A stretch of DNA of 64,000 nt. It comes from a bacterium (GTDB taxonomy: Bacteria > UBP15 > UBA6099). Each line of letters begins with the position of its first letter. Within the stretch, counting starts at the first letter, position 1. Below are positions 27,631-36,405 of this stretch, piece after piece. Under the pieces are notes generated by a model. It saw nothing but the letters and a program-made list of their open reading frames with translations. It was not told where the DNA came from and did not search any database. Location: contig JAKQPS010000113.1 in the NCBI GenBank assembly GCA_029564595.1, positions 1-64,000 of the forward strand, read 5' to 3'. The position numbers were made by a program, and so were the translations under genes.

Positions 27631-27900
27631 TTACAGTCTGTGTTTTAGATGGCGGTCCATGGAGTAGGGGAAAGTGAAGTTGCATTTGGGGCATTTGTAG
27701 GGGGGCATGGACGCGGCGGGGACTTTGAACTCGGCTCCGCATTCCTCGCACTTGTAGTCCACGAGCGTTTCAGGCGGGGCGATGTCGGCCTCGAACATGG
27801 TTGACCTGCATGCAGGACACCAGTTGTCCCGGACGGTTTTTTCAGGCACGGCAAACATCAGGTATCCGCAACTGTTGCATTCATAGGCTTTTTCGCTCAT
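27631..27900 (-). CDS. small double zinc ribbon protein
   Basis: 89 residues with four CxxC pairs (CNSC, CPAC, CEEC, CPKC), enough for two zinc ribbons. The first pair is followed by GYLMFAVPEKTVRDNW, reminiscent of rubredoxin-like or rubrerythrin-type ribbons. It ends in a basic tail (RHLKHRL). The ATG at 27900 is preceded by GGAG at 5 nt; an upstream in-frame ATG at 27951 lacks one. The role is unknown; it may bind nucleic acid or act as an adaptor. Its stop is 8 bp from that of the NYN gene on the other strand. Confidence 0.75.
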   Translation of the reverse strand: MSEKAYECNSCGYLMFAVPEKTVRDNWCPACRSTMFEADIAPPETLVDYKCEECGAEFKVPAASMPPYKCPKCNFTFPYSMDRHLKHRL

Positions 27901-28076
27901 GTTCGCTCCGCGCTCCGCTTTTATTGGTTCCGGCAATATATTATAGCACATCGCGCCGATTTTTCATTCGCTCTCCCATGCTTGATGTTTTATGTTTATA
28001 CTAACGTATGATTTTTTGCGGTTTGCGAGCGCTAAAAAATGGCAATGGCGCAATGTGACGCCGGGAGGTTTGAAAA

Positions 28077-29285
28077 ATGAAACGCTTCTTCGGGACGGCG
28101 ATGGCGGCGGTTGTTCTTTTTTCCGTTCTGTGCATGCAATCAAACGCCGAGGTGGTCGCGGAATACGGAAAAGGCAAGAGGGAAGACATCAATGGCGTGA
28201 CTGTGATTCACCTTGTGGGTTCGCACCGCGAGATGGGGCTTCAGCACGGCAATCTCCTGAAGCCGGAGATACATAAGCTGACGAATTATTTTTTTGAAGA
28301 AAAGGGAGCGATGTTCGGAGCGAGCATAGGCGACATCCGGGCGGCTGCCGCAGTGATAGAGCCGTTCATCCCGGCGAAATATATTGAGGAAATGAAAGCG
28401 GTAGCGGAAGGCGCTGAGATTGATTACGAGAAAGTTCTTTTCTCAAATATTTTTTTAGATGTTGTGTCCGCGCACTGGGTGGGAGTGGGGCCGCAGTGCT
28501 CCAACTTCGCTGCCCTACCCTCTATAACCCGCAACGGAGACATCGTTCACGGTCGCAATTTGGACTGGTCGGCGGACGCGACTATAGCGAGCGTGAACAC
28601 GCTGTTCGTGTACAGGCCCGACGACGGGATAGCGTTCGTCGCGCCCGGCTGGCCGTCGATTGTGGGGATTCTTACCGGCATGAACGCCGAAAAGTTGAGC
28701 ATGGGCGAGATGACCTCCATGTCCAGCGACGCGTCGTTGAAAGGAATGCCTATAATGATTCAACTCCGGCTTCTTGTGGAGACGTCCGGGTCGCTCGACG
28801 AGGCTTTCGCCGTTCTCAGGGACAACCCGCGCACGACCGGCTACAACGTGATAGTGGCGGACGCGAAGGCCGCCGACGCGATGGTAGTCGAGCAGTCCGC
28901 CGCCGACATTTTCCGCGCCGGGCCTAAAGACGGATTCGTGCATCGCGCAAACCATTACCTTCACCCTAAACTGCAACAGACCCAGAACAGATATATGGCG
29001 ATGTTTTACGATGGCAAAAAATCCGACACTTATTACAGGTATCAAAGGATAGAGCAGCTTGTGCGCGAGCGCAGCGGGCAGATAGACGCGGAAGCCGCGA
29101 TGACGATAATGAGCGACCAGTTCGATCTCTCCATCGGAGCCGTTCCCGACAACCTGAAAAACACGGTTTGCAAGTCGAACACTCTGCAGAGCGTCGTTAT
29201 GCTTCCCGGCAGCGGGGAGATTTACGTCGGGTTCAAAGACATCCCGGTGTGTCACGACTACGTCAGGGTCAAAGTGGAATTCTAG
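28077..29285 (+). CDS. secreted C45/acyl-CoA:6-APA acyltransferase-family Ntn hydrolase
   Basis: 402 residues with a Sec signal peptide (AMAAVVLFSVLCMQSNA). The Ntn-type nucleophile is probably Cys141 in GPQCSNFAAL, followed by HGRNLDW, a hallmark of the C45/choloylglycine-like group. N-terminal block GSHREMGLQHG also fits. In relatives, autocleavage before the Cys frees the nucleophile; substrates are amide-linked acyl groups (penicillin side chains, acyl-amino acids, ceramides). Here export suggests periplasmic or extracellular amidase activity. GGGAGG lies 8 nt upstream of the ATG. It is monocistronic. Confidence 0.85.
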   Translation: MKRFFGTAMAAVVLFSVLCMQSNAEVVAEYGKGKREDINGVTVIHLVGSHREMGLQHGNLLKPEIHKLTNYFFEEKGAMFGASIGDIRAAAAVIEPFIPAKYIEEMKAVAEGAEIDYEKVLFSNIFLDVVSAHWVGVGPQCSNFAALPSITRNGDIVHGRNLDWSADATIASVNTLFVYRPDDGIAFVAPGWPSIVGILTGMNAEKLSMGEMTSMSSDASLKGMPIMIQLRLLVETSGSLDEAFAVLRDNPRTTGYNVIVADAKAADAMVVEQSAADIFRAGPKDGFVHRANHYLHPKLQQTQNRYMAMFYDGKKSDTYYRYQRIEQLVRERSGQIDAEAAMTIMSDQFDLSIGAVPDNLKNTVCKSNTLQSVVMLPGSGEIYVGFKDIPVCHDYVRVKVEF

Positions 29286-29377
29286 CATGATGGAATCGAC
29301 GATATACTAATAACTCCGAGGCGTCTCTATCGGAAAAGCCGAAATGAATGTTCCGCGTCCCGGCCTTCATAGCGACA

Positions 29378-29412
29378 AAATGGATTCCCGCTTACGCGGG
29401 AATGACGGCACA
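29378..29412. repeat. REP-like palindrome, copy 1
   Basis: TTCCCGC and GCGGGAA arms around a 4-nt loop (29385-29402), followed by ATGACGGCA. The 16-nt string CGCGGGAATGACGGCA recurs at 62154-62169. Elements of this form are scattered in intergenic DNA of many genomes. It lies in the 262-bp gap between two gene ends, which shows no other feature. Confidence 0.7.
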
Positions 29413-29547
29413 AGAGACGATATACATATTTTTCCGGCTGGTACGCAAGCGACAACAGCAATGTGTATCCTGATATAAAACTGACTACGTTTATAAGCAG
29501 TCGTAGAAAACGAAAATGCGCAAATCGGCGGCGACCGCTTTTCCGCG

Positions 29548-30372
29548 TTAAACGGTCATCAGTGTCATTCCGCCGGTGACGTAGATGTGCTGGCCTGTCA
29601 TGTAAGAGCCATCATCGGAAGCGAGAAACGCGACAACGCCGGCTATGGTGTCCGGTGAAGCTATCTTGCCGAGGGGTATCTTTTTAGTTTCCTCTTCGAT
29701 GATTTTTTCGACGGGTTTGCCGAAAGCGTCGGATTTCATTTTCCAAGCCATGCGCTCCATGTCGGTGTCAACTTTTCCGGGACAGACGGCGTTGACGCGA
29801 ATTTTATGGGAAGCCAGTTCGAGGGCCATGACTTCCGTAAGAGCGATAACGCCTGATTTGGCGGCGCAGTAGGCTCCGAGGAACGGGTAAGGATATCTGC
29901 CGCGCCAAGAAGAGATGTTAATGATAGCCCCGCCGTTGCGCAGGCTGACCATCCATTGGGCGGCGGCGCGCGACACAAGGAATGTGCCGGTGAGATTTAT
30001 GTCGATCATCTTGCGCCAGTCCGCCGGGTTCATCATAAAAGAAAGGTTCATGCCGAAAGCGGCTCCAGCGTTATTGACGACGATGTCGAGCCTTCCGAAT
30101 TTTTCCTTAATCGCGGCGATTACTTCGGCGACGGCTTTCTCGTCAGTGATATCGACATGGACGGGAAGAGCGGAGCGGCCCAAGCCTTCAATCTCTTTGG
30201 CGCGGGAGTTCAAATCGCCCCACATCTCGTCAGATTCCGATTTGTCCTTGCAGAGGTCGGCGATGACGATATCCGCGCCGAGAGAAGCGAGTTTGAGGGC
30301 GATGGCGCGTCCGATGCCGCGTTCTTTTGCCGCGCCTGTCACCAGAGCAACTTTTCCTGTGAGGTCTGCCAT
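29548..30372 (-). CDS. short-chain dehydrogenase/reductase (FabG-like)
   Basis: 274-residue classical SDR. NAD(P)-binding motif TGAAKERGIGRA near residue 12-23, VNNAGAAFG, catalytic Ser in NISSWRG and YCAAKSG giving YxxxK, and the C-terminal GQHIYVTGGMTLM. An acidic residue after beta 2 (VIADLCKD) suggests NAD preference. It lies 53 nt downstream of an MFS transporter on the same strand, so the pair may take up and oxidise or reduce a small hydroxy or keto compound. The ribosome site is GGAG about 8 nt upstream of the ATG. Confidence 0.9.
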   Translation of the reverse strand: MADLTGKVALVTGAAKERGIGRAIALKLASLGADIVIADLCKDKSESDEMWGDLNSRAKEIEGLGRSALPVHVDITDEKAVAEVIAAIKEKFGRLDIVVNNAGAAFGMNLSFMMNPADWRKMIDINLTGTFLVSRAAAQWMVSLRNGGAIINISSWRGRYPYPFLGAYCAAKSGVIALTEVMALELASHKIRVNAVCPGKVDTDMERMAWKMKSDAFGKPVEKIIEEETKKIPLGKIASPDTIAGVVAFLASDDGSYMTGQHIYVTGGMTLMTV

Positions 30373-30425
30373 GATGCAAAAATCTCCTTGTATGTGTATT
30401 GGCGGCAGCGAGCCGCTGATTTCAT

Positions 30426-31664
30426 TTACAACAGTTTATCCAAATCGACGCCTTTTGTCTCAGGAAGCAAGAAAGCGATCATAAGAGCGGCGGCCAGAGG
30501 GCCTATGGCAAGGAAGCTTACGGCGGTTCCCAGACCGCCCGCGACGCCGGCTATGCTGCCGACAATGAAAGGAGCGGCCACCTGAGCCGGACGGCCCATT
30601 AGCGAGTTGCACCATGCCGCCGCGTTGCTCCTGAGTTCGGTCGGGAACAGTTCCGCATTGAACGTGCTGGTTATGGGGAGTATCGCGAAAATGAAGAACA
30701 TGCTGACGACCACCGAGGGGAGCATCATAGCGCCGGCGGCGTTGAAAGCCCAGACGAGCGAGGCCGCTCCGGCGGTGAAAAATATGACTCCGGTAAGTTT
30801 TCTTCCGATTTTGTCCATCATCACGCCGCTGACGACGTAGCCGGTCATGCCGACGACGGCGGCGACGGCCATCGCCGGGCCGACCTGATCGACGGTCCAT
30901 CCGCGCTCCGTCTTTGCGAAGGCGACCCAGAAGTAAATGACGCCCGCGTAAGCCAGATAGCCGAGGAACCAGATTGCGCCGACGGCGGGGACATATTTTC
31001 TGCTGGGAGTCTTCCAGATATGCCAGAGGGAAGGAGGCGCGGCGGCTCCGGCGGCTTTGAGCGCGGAGAAGTGCGCCGTTTCTTTTATCAAAAGGACGAG
31101 AGCCGGGGCTAAAATCAGAGGCGCGCCGCCTGCCCAATACATCCCTCGCCAGCCCCATACCGGAAGAATGTTTTTGCTGATTATCATAGCGAAAGCTCCG
31201 CCGAGTCCGCCTGCGACCTGAAGAAGCGCCACGCATGTCGCCCTAGATTTTGCCGGGCATTCCTCTATCGTCATCACTATTGCCGTGCCGAACTGGCTCA
31301 CTAGAAACATCTTAGCGATGAATTGGGCGGCCATGAAAACCCAAATGCTGGGACTCATCGCGGTTATCACGCTGAACGTGGTGAACCCGCACAGCGAAAT
31401 GAGCAGTATCGGCTTTCTTCCGAACCTGTCACCCAGCCTTATGACGAAGAAACCCAAAATGGCGCCGACGTTAATCAAAGTCAAGACTACCTTAATGACA
31501 TAATTCATTGACACGCCGAATTCGCCGGGAAGGATGTCGATGACGAGGCTGATAATGAAGAAGTCATAACCTTCGCAGAAGGTCGCGACGCACAGAAGGA
31601 GCATCATCATTATCACATAACCGCGCGGGCGCGCGTCGCTGCCAGATGCGGAGCCGATTTCCAT
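30426..31664 (-). CDS. MFS transporter (sugar/aromatic-acid symporter type)
   Basis: 412 residues with twelve predicted membrane segments. The loop 2-3 signature is GDRFGRKPILL, and its repeat in the second half is MMDKIGRKL. The family (AAHS/sugar-porter-like) moves organic acids or sugars with protons. The N-terminal FCEGYDFFIISL helix carries an acidic pair often seen in aromatic-acid transporters; the substrate remains open. Likely co-transcribed with the SDR at 29548. Divergent from nadK across a 180-bp region. Confidence 0.88.
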   Translation of the reverse strand: MEIGSASGSDARPRGYVIMMMLLLCVATFCEGYDFFIISLVIDILPGEFGVSMNYVIKVVLTLINVGAILGFFVIRLGDRFGRKPILLISLCGFTTFSVITAMSPSIWVFMAAQFIAKMFLVSQFGTAIVMTIEECPAKSRATCVALLQVAGGLGGAFAMIISKNILPVWGWRGMYWAGGAPLILAPALVLLIKETAHFSALKAAGAAAPPSLWHIWKTPSRKYVPAVGAIWFLGYLAYAGVIYFWVAFAKTERGWTVDQVGPAMAVAAVVGMTGYVVSGVMMDKIGRKLTGVIFFTAGAASLVWAFNAAGAMMLPSVVVSMFFIFAILPITSTFNAELFPTELRSNAAAWCNSLMGRPAQVAAPFIVGSIAGVAGGLGTAVSFLAIGPLAAALMIAFLLPETKGVDLDKLL

Positions 31665-31804
31665 ATTGTCTCCCCAAAGTGATTTATCGCCGTCAAGCCT
31701 AACATATCAGACATTGAGTCGTAAGGTCAACACAAAAAGCGCGGGAGCCCTCAGCGAGGAAACGAAACTTCACGCGGCAGGGGCTTTGTGTTAAACTGAT
31801 GTCG

Positions 31805-31828
31805 GGCAGGAACATCTTTGTTCCTGCC
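31805..31828 (+). repeat. 9-bp hairpin in the leader of nadK
   Basis: Perfect inverted repeat, GGCAGGAAC with GTTCCTGCC, 6-nt loop, ending 3 nt before the GGGAG of nadK. It has no T-run, so a leader hairpin or protein site is more likely than a terminator. Confidence 0.5.
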
Positions 31829-31844
31829 GCTGGGAGACATTACT

Positions 31845-32669
31845 ATGATAAGCAACATCAAGAGGGTGGGAATACGGGTAAACAAGCAGAAGGTAGAGCC
31901 TGAAAAAGTCAAGGAACTCAAGGACTGGCTGGAAGAAAAAGGCGTGGGAGCGACGGTTGTCAAGGACGCCGCCGAGCGGTTGCCTCGCGGGCTTGATCTG
32001 CTAATAGTGATGGGCGGAGACGGCACGCTGCTGGGGGGGGCGCGCATGGCGGCAAAAGAAGGCGTCCCCATCGTTGGAATCGATTTTGGCGGCCTCGGTT
32101 TCCTCACCGAAATCAAATATCTTGACGCGCGGAAAGCGTTGTCGAAAATTCTCGAAGGAGACTGTCAGATAGAAGAGCGCTCGATGCTTGAAACCGATCT
32201 GACGTGCAGAGACTCCGGGAAAAGGATAACGCTTCCGGCGGTAAACGACGTTGTCATATCAAAGAACACCGGAATAATCGTCAGGTTGAAGATATTCATC
32301 AACGACGAATACTTCACGGAGTTTCCGGGGGACGGACTGATTATATCCAGCGCGACAGGCTCGACGGCATACTCGCTTTCGGCGGGCGGGCCGATGGTGT
32401 CTCCGGGGCTGGACGTGATAGTGATAACGCCTATCTGCCCGCACACGCTGCTGGAAAGGTCGCTTGTGATAGCCGGAAACGATGTCACTAGGGTCGCCGT
32501 GCCGTCCGTAAGAACGGACATCATGGCGATAATCGACGGACAGAAGGAACAGCCGCTAGAGCCGGGCAGCGAGGTCGTCGTCCGCAGGGCGGAGCGCCCT
32601 GCCCGCTTCGTCAGGCTTAAACCTTCTCGGTTTTTTGAAACGGTAAGAGGAAAACTTCACACCAGATGA
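31845..32669 (+). CDS. nadK: NAD kinase
   Basis: ATP-NAD kinase of 274 residues, making NADP. The catalytic GGDGT is in VMGGDGTLLGGA, followed by GIDFGGLGFLTE, and the second signature is SATGSTAYSLSAGGP. Start at 31845 with GGGAG 8 nt upstream; the frame extends to 31818 but that part is the leader hairpin. First gene of the operon nadK-recN-steA-steB-GT2, with recN starting 9 nt after its stop. Confidence 0.96.
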   Translation: MISNIKRVGIRVNKQKVEPEKVKELKDWLEEKGVGATVVKDAAERLPRGLDLLIVMGGDGTLLGGARMAAKEGVPIVGIDFGGLGFLTEIKYLDARKALSKILEGDCQIEERSMLETDLTCRDSGKRITLPAVNDVVISKNTGIIVRLKIFINDEYFTEFPGDGLIISSATGSTAYSLSAGGPMVSPGLDVIVITPICPHTLLERSLVIAGNDVTRVAVPSVRTDIMAIIDGQKEQPLEPGSEVVVRRAERPARFVRLKPSRFFETVRGKLHTR

Positions 32670-32678
32670 GGCCCGGTT

Positions 32679-34427
32679 TTGATACGCGAGTTCAGCGCGC
32701 ATGACTTCGCTCTCGCCGACGACCTGAAAGTGTCGTTGGGCGGCGGACTAAACGTCATCACAGGAGAGACAGGCTCCGGGAAATCGGTTTTAGTGAACGC
32801 GATAAACCTGCTGTTGGGCGGAAAAGCGTCCGGAGCGATGGTGCGGTCGGGAGCCGAAAAGGCATCGTTGGAGTCGGTTTTCGACTGGGAGCCGCCCGCC
32901 GACGCTTTGGCCGCTCTGAACGAAGCCGGCATCGCGGTCGAGGACGGAGAGTTGATAATTCAACGCGAGATATCGGAAAACGGGAGATCGACGGCGAGGC
33001 TCAACTCGCGCGCCGCTTCCGCCGCCCTGCTCCGCTCGGTGGGAGAACGGCTGGCCGACATTCACGGGCAATATGATCATCAGGCGATATTGAGAGGAAG
33101 AGACCACACCCGGTTTCTGGACGCGCTCGGCTCGGATTCACACCGGTCGCTTGTCCGCGAAGCCGCTTCCCTTAGACGCTCTCTGAACTCCTTGACTTCG
33201 GAAAAAGAGAGCGTCGAATCGCAGAGAAGAAAACGGGAGGACGAGCGCGACTTGCTCCTCTTCAGGATAAACGAGATTGAATCAGTGGTGAAAAGCGAAG
33301 AAGAGCACGCTGAAGCCGAAAGAGAGGCGCGGCTGCTGGAACGAGCTTCTGAACTAGCCGAGGCGGCGTCCAACGCTTTCTCTATGGTGGGCAGAGATTC
33401 GAACGAGACTTCCGCTCTCAATCTTATCGCATCCGCGCTGGGAGAGTTGGACAATCTCGAAGGAGTCGAGCCGAGACTTGACGCGGCAAGGGAGAAACTG
33501 CTTGAGGCGGACGCTCTGGCGGACGCGGCGGCGAGAATCCTGCGCGACCTTTCGGACGAGATAGAGGCTGACCCGGAACGACTCAGGGGGCTTCAGGACA
33601 GGCTGCTGGAGACGCGGGACCTGATGAAAAAAAATAGATGCGACGGCGTCGGCGGGCTGTTGAGCGCAAGAGACGCGGCGCGAGCGCGGGTGGCCGAACT
33701 CGACCGCAGCGACGCCTCCGGAGCCGAGCTTGACGAAGCTATTAAAAAAACCCGCTCTCAATTGTCCGAGAAATCGGCTAAACTTACCGAATGCAGAAAA
33801 AAGACCGCTGCGACTTTTGAGAAACAGATGAAAAAAGAACTTGGCGAACTGGCGATGAAGGGCGCTTCATTCGAGGTGGAGTTCAGAAGCGCGCTCGACG
33901 AAGACGGCGTTCCTTCCGCGTCCGGCGCCGAGACTGCCGAATTCCTGTTTTCGGCAAATCCCGGAGAGCCTGCCCGCCCGCTGGGAGATGTCGCTTCTGG
34001 AGGCGAGATGTCGCGCGTGATGCTGGCCTTCAAAACGCTTCTCAACCGCTGCGACGACGCTCCCACCCTGATTTTCGACGAGATAGACTCAGGCGTTGGC
34101 GGGCTGACCGCAAACGCAATAGGAAAGAAACTCGCGGCGCTCGCGAAAGACCGTCAGGTGCTGGCGGTAACCCATCTTCCGCAGATAGCGGCGTTCGCGG
34201 ACACGCATGTGGCGGTGTCGAAAGAAGGAAGAGGCGGTCGCACCGTAATGCGCGCCTCAATAGCCCGCGGCGAAGACAGGTTGCGTGAGATATGCAGGAT
34301 GCTCGGCGATTCCGGAGTGAGAGACGCATCCGCTTCGATGGCAAGGCAGATGATAGACGACGCGGAACGGGATAAATCCGACGGCGATTCAAAAAAGACG
34401 CCCGCCCGCGAGCGCTCAAAAAAATAG
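32679..34427 (+). CDS. recN: DNA repair protein RecN
   Basis: SMC-like ATPase of double-strand break repair, 582 residues. Walker A GETGSGKS near residue 29, long central coiled coil (about 150-390) and C-terminal signature ASGGEMSRVMLA with Walker B LIFDEIDSGVGG. The start is TTG at 32679 with GAGG 7 nt upstream. The C-terminus ends in a basic tail. The nadK-recN pairing is common; steA follows 30 nt later. Confidence 0.96.
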   Translation: MIREFSAHDFALADDLKVSLGGGLNVITGETGSGKSVLVNAINLLLGGKASGAMVRSGAEKASLESVFDWEPPADALAALNEAGIAVEDGELIIQREISENGRSTARLNSRAASAALLRSVGERLADIHGQYDHQAILRGRDHTRFLDALGSDSHRSLVREAASLRRSLNSLTSEKESVESQRRKREDERDLLLFRINEIESVVKSEEEHAEAEREARLLERASELAEAASNAFSMVGRDSNETSALNLIASALGELDNLEGVEPRLDAAREKLLEADALADAAARILRDLSDEIEADPERLRGLQDRLLETRDLMKKNRCDGVGGLLSARDAARARVAELDRSDASGAELDEAIKKTRSQLSEKSAKLTECRKKTAATFEKQMKKELGELAMKGASFEVEFRSALDEDGVPSASGAETAEFLFSANPGEPARPLGDVASGGEMSRVMLAFKTLLNRCDDAPTLIFDEIDSGVGGLTANAIGKKLAALAKDRQVLAVTHLPQIAAFADTHVAVSKEGRGGRTVMRASIARGEDRLREICRMLGDSGVRDASASMARQMIDDAERDKSDGDSKKTPARERSKK

Positions 34428-34457
34428 GAATGGCGCGCGACGCGCGCGGAACCGAAA

Positions 34458-35576
34458 ATGATATTTTCAGGAATAGCGAAAATCGACCGCCGCACAAAGA
34501 ACTTGGTGAAAAGGCTTAAGCCCGGCGACATCGCGGTGATAATGCACGAGGACCTCGACATGGTTGCCGCTGAAAATCTCGTGGCATGCAAACCTCGCGC
34601 GGTGATAAACTGCCATTCCTCCATTTCGGGAAAATACGTAAACCGAGGCCCCTACCTGCTTATCGACGCGGGGATACCTCTCATAGACAACGCCGGAGAC
34701 GAGCTTGCCTCCAAGATTTCCGAGGGAGACCGCGTCGAGGTTGTCGGCGGAGAGATACGCAAGAACGGCGCGGTCCTAGCGACCGGAGCGGTGGCTGACA
34801 TACGGATGCTCAACGCGCGCAACCAACTTGCCAAAGAGCACATGGGAGAAGTCTTCGAGAACTTCGCGGCCAACACTCTGGCGTACCTCGACAAAGAGAA
34901 AAGCCTTCTATACAGCAATCTGAACATGGGGTCGCTGCGGTTGGACTTCAGGGGCAGGCAGGCGCTGATAGTCGTGCGCGGCTCGGAATTCAAAAAGGAC
35001 CTCGACACGCTGCGGCAGTACATCCACGAACAGGGGCCTGTGCTTATAGCGGTCGACGGCGGGGCGGACGCGCTGATAGAATTCGGTTTCAAACCGAACA
35101 TCATTCTGGGCGACATGGACAGCGTGACCGACGCGGCGCTTCGATGCGGGGCTATTCTGATAGTTCACGCGTACGAGGGCGGCGAGGCTCCCGGCATGGA
35201 GAGGCTGAATTCTCTCGGTCTGGAAGGCATTCCTATTCCCTCCATCGGAACGAGCGAGGACTTGGCGCTTCTGCTGGCGTTCGAGCGCGGCGCGGAGCTT
35301 ATCACAATCGTCGGAAGCCATTTCAGCGTCGAGGAATTTCTCTCTAAAGGCCGGGGCGGCATGGCCAGCACTTTTCTCACCCGGCTGAGGGTCGGCTCCG
35401 TGCTCGTGGACGCCAAGGGCATAAGCAAACTTTATCAGAACAAAGTCAGGCCGATGCTGCTGATTTATCTTGCGGCGGCGGCGGCTTTTCCGATTGCGGC
35501 GATTTTTCTGGTTTCGCCGCTCGGCCCTTTAACGCAGCAGTTCATGCGGCTGCTTAAATTGATGTTTAATATGTGA
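34458..35576 (+). CDS. steA: SteA-like cytokinetic ring/TPK-fold protein
   Basis: 372 residues. The centre (about 170-330) has the thiamin-pyrophosphokinase-like fold with IAVDGGADALIEFGF and ILGDMDSV. The N-terminal domain carries LKPGDIAVIMHEDLDM. A hydrophobic segment at about 333-353 anchors it to the membrane with a short tail. This layout is that of SteA, described with SteB in Corynebacterium as affecting cell wall and division. Despite the fold, thiamin metabolism is unlikely given the anchor and context. It is followed 13 nt later by a SteB-like gene. Confidence 0.88.
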   Translation: MIFSGIAKIDRRTKNLVKRLKPGDIAVIMHEDLDMVAAENLVACKPRAVINCHSSISGKYVNRGPYLLIDAGIPLIDNAGDELASKISEGDRVEVVGGEIRKNGAVLATGAVADIRMLNARNQLAKEHMGEVFENFAANTLAYLDKEKSLLYSNLNMGSLRLDFRGRQALIVVRGSEFKKDLDTLRQYIHEQGPVLIAVDGGADALIEFGFKPNIILGDMDSVTDAALRCGAILIVHAYEGGEAPGMERLNSLGLEGIPIPSIGTSEDLALLLAFERGAELITIVGSHFSVEEFLSKGRGGMASTFLTRLRVGSVLVDAKGISKLYQNKVRPMLLIYLAAAAAFPIAAIFLVSPLGPLTQQFMRLLKLMFNM

Positions 35577-35589
35577 CGGGAGGCTTTTC

Positions 35590-36405
35590 TTGGGACCTAT
35601 AGATATCAAATACCACGCGTTGTCGCTTGCCGCCGTTTTTCTTGCTTTAGGGGTCGGAATCATCGTCGGCAGCAGCACCAATTTCTTCGGCATCAGCGCC
35701 ATACTCGAACGTCAGGATCAAGTGATTCAGAAGCTTGAAACGAACTACAAGGAAATCCGCAAGGAAATGAGCGAGTCCAAGAGCCAGCTTGAAGGCGCGA
35801 GGGAGCGGATAGCCTCCCTCGAAGGCACGATGGTGCCGAAGCTCCTCGAAGGCAGGCTTGAGGGGCTTCGCGTGGGCGTAGTGACAATCGGCGACATATC
35901 GGCTCTTGCCCCCGAAGGAGACGACTCTGTCGCCGGACCGCTGAAAACAGCCGACGCCTCTGTTGTTTTTAAACTGAGGCTCGCGCCTGAAAGGCTAGTC
36001 GAACTCGCCGGGGAGTCTCCTTCCGATTACACCGAGCGCCTTGCGAAGGAACTTCTTCGAGGCTCCTCTTATGGCTCGAAGCTAACTGACTCTTTTCTTG
36101 CGGACGGAGCAGTCGCGGCCGGCGGTTTCAGTTCGGGCGCGGACGCAATCGTTTTCGCGCTCGGCAAGGACCTTGACCCTCAACTTCTGCGAACTGTTCT
36201 CATCCCTCTTCAGCAAGCTGCCATTGAGAATAAGGGCATAGTCGCCAATGTGGTATTCGGCGAGAGCGAGCCTTATCAGAGCGTTTTCAAACCGACGCCT
36301 TATCCTTACTTTCAAAGCGCAGAGAGCATAAACAGCCAGATTGACCTTATCATGAGCCTGCGTGAAATACAGAAACAGAGGCAGGGAAAGGCGGGCGGAT
36401 TCTGA
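35590..36405 (+). CDS. steB: SteB/MctB-like membrane-anchored coiled-coil protein
   Basis: 271 residues. One N-terminal membrane helix (YHALSLAAVFLALGVGIIVG), then a coiled coil (about 35-80, LERQDQVIQKLETNYKEIRK) and an alpha/beta domain outside the cytoplasm. This matches the MctB (DUF3186) family, first annotated as copper transport but later found as SteB, partner of SteA. The start is TTG at 35590 with GGGAGG 6 nt upstream. The stop overlaps the start of the glycosyltransferase. Its presence in a diderm with an outer membrane is noteworthy. Confidence 0.86.
   Translation: MGPIDIKYHALSLAAVFLALGVGIIVGSSTNFFGISAILERQDQVIQKLETNYKEIRKEMSESKSQLEGARERIASLEGTMVPKLLEGRLEGLRVGVVTIGDISALAPEGDDSVAGPLKTADASVVFKLRLAPERLVELAGESPSDYTERLAKELLRGSSYGSKLTDSFLADGAVAAGGFSSGADAIVFALGKDLDPQLLRTVLIPLQQAAIENKGIVANVVFGESEPYQSVFKPTPYPYFQSAESINSQIDLIMSLREIQKQRQGKAGGF

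Noticed and set aside
34458-35576. Thiamin pyrophosphokinase
   Set aside because: The fold is shared, but the additional N-terminal domain, C-terminal membrane anchor and SteB neighbour identify a SteA-like protein.
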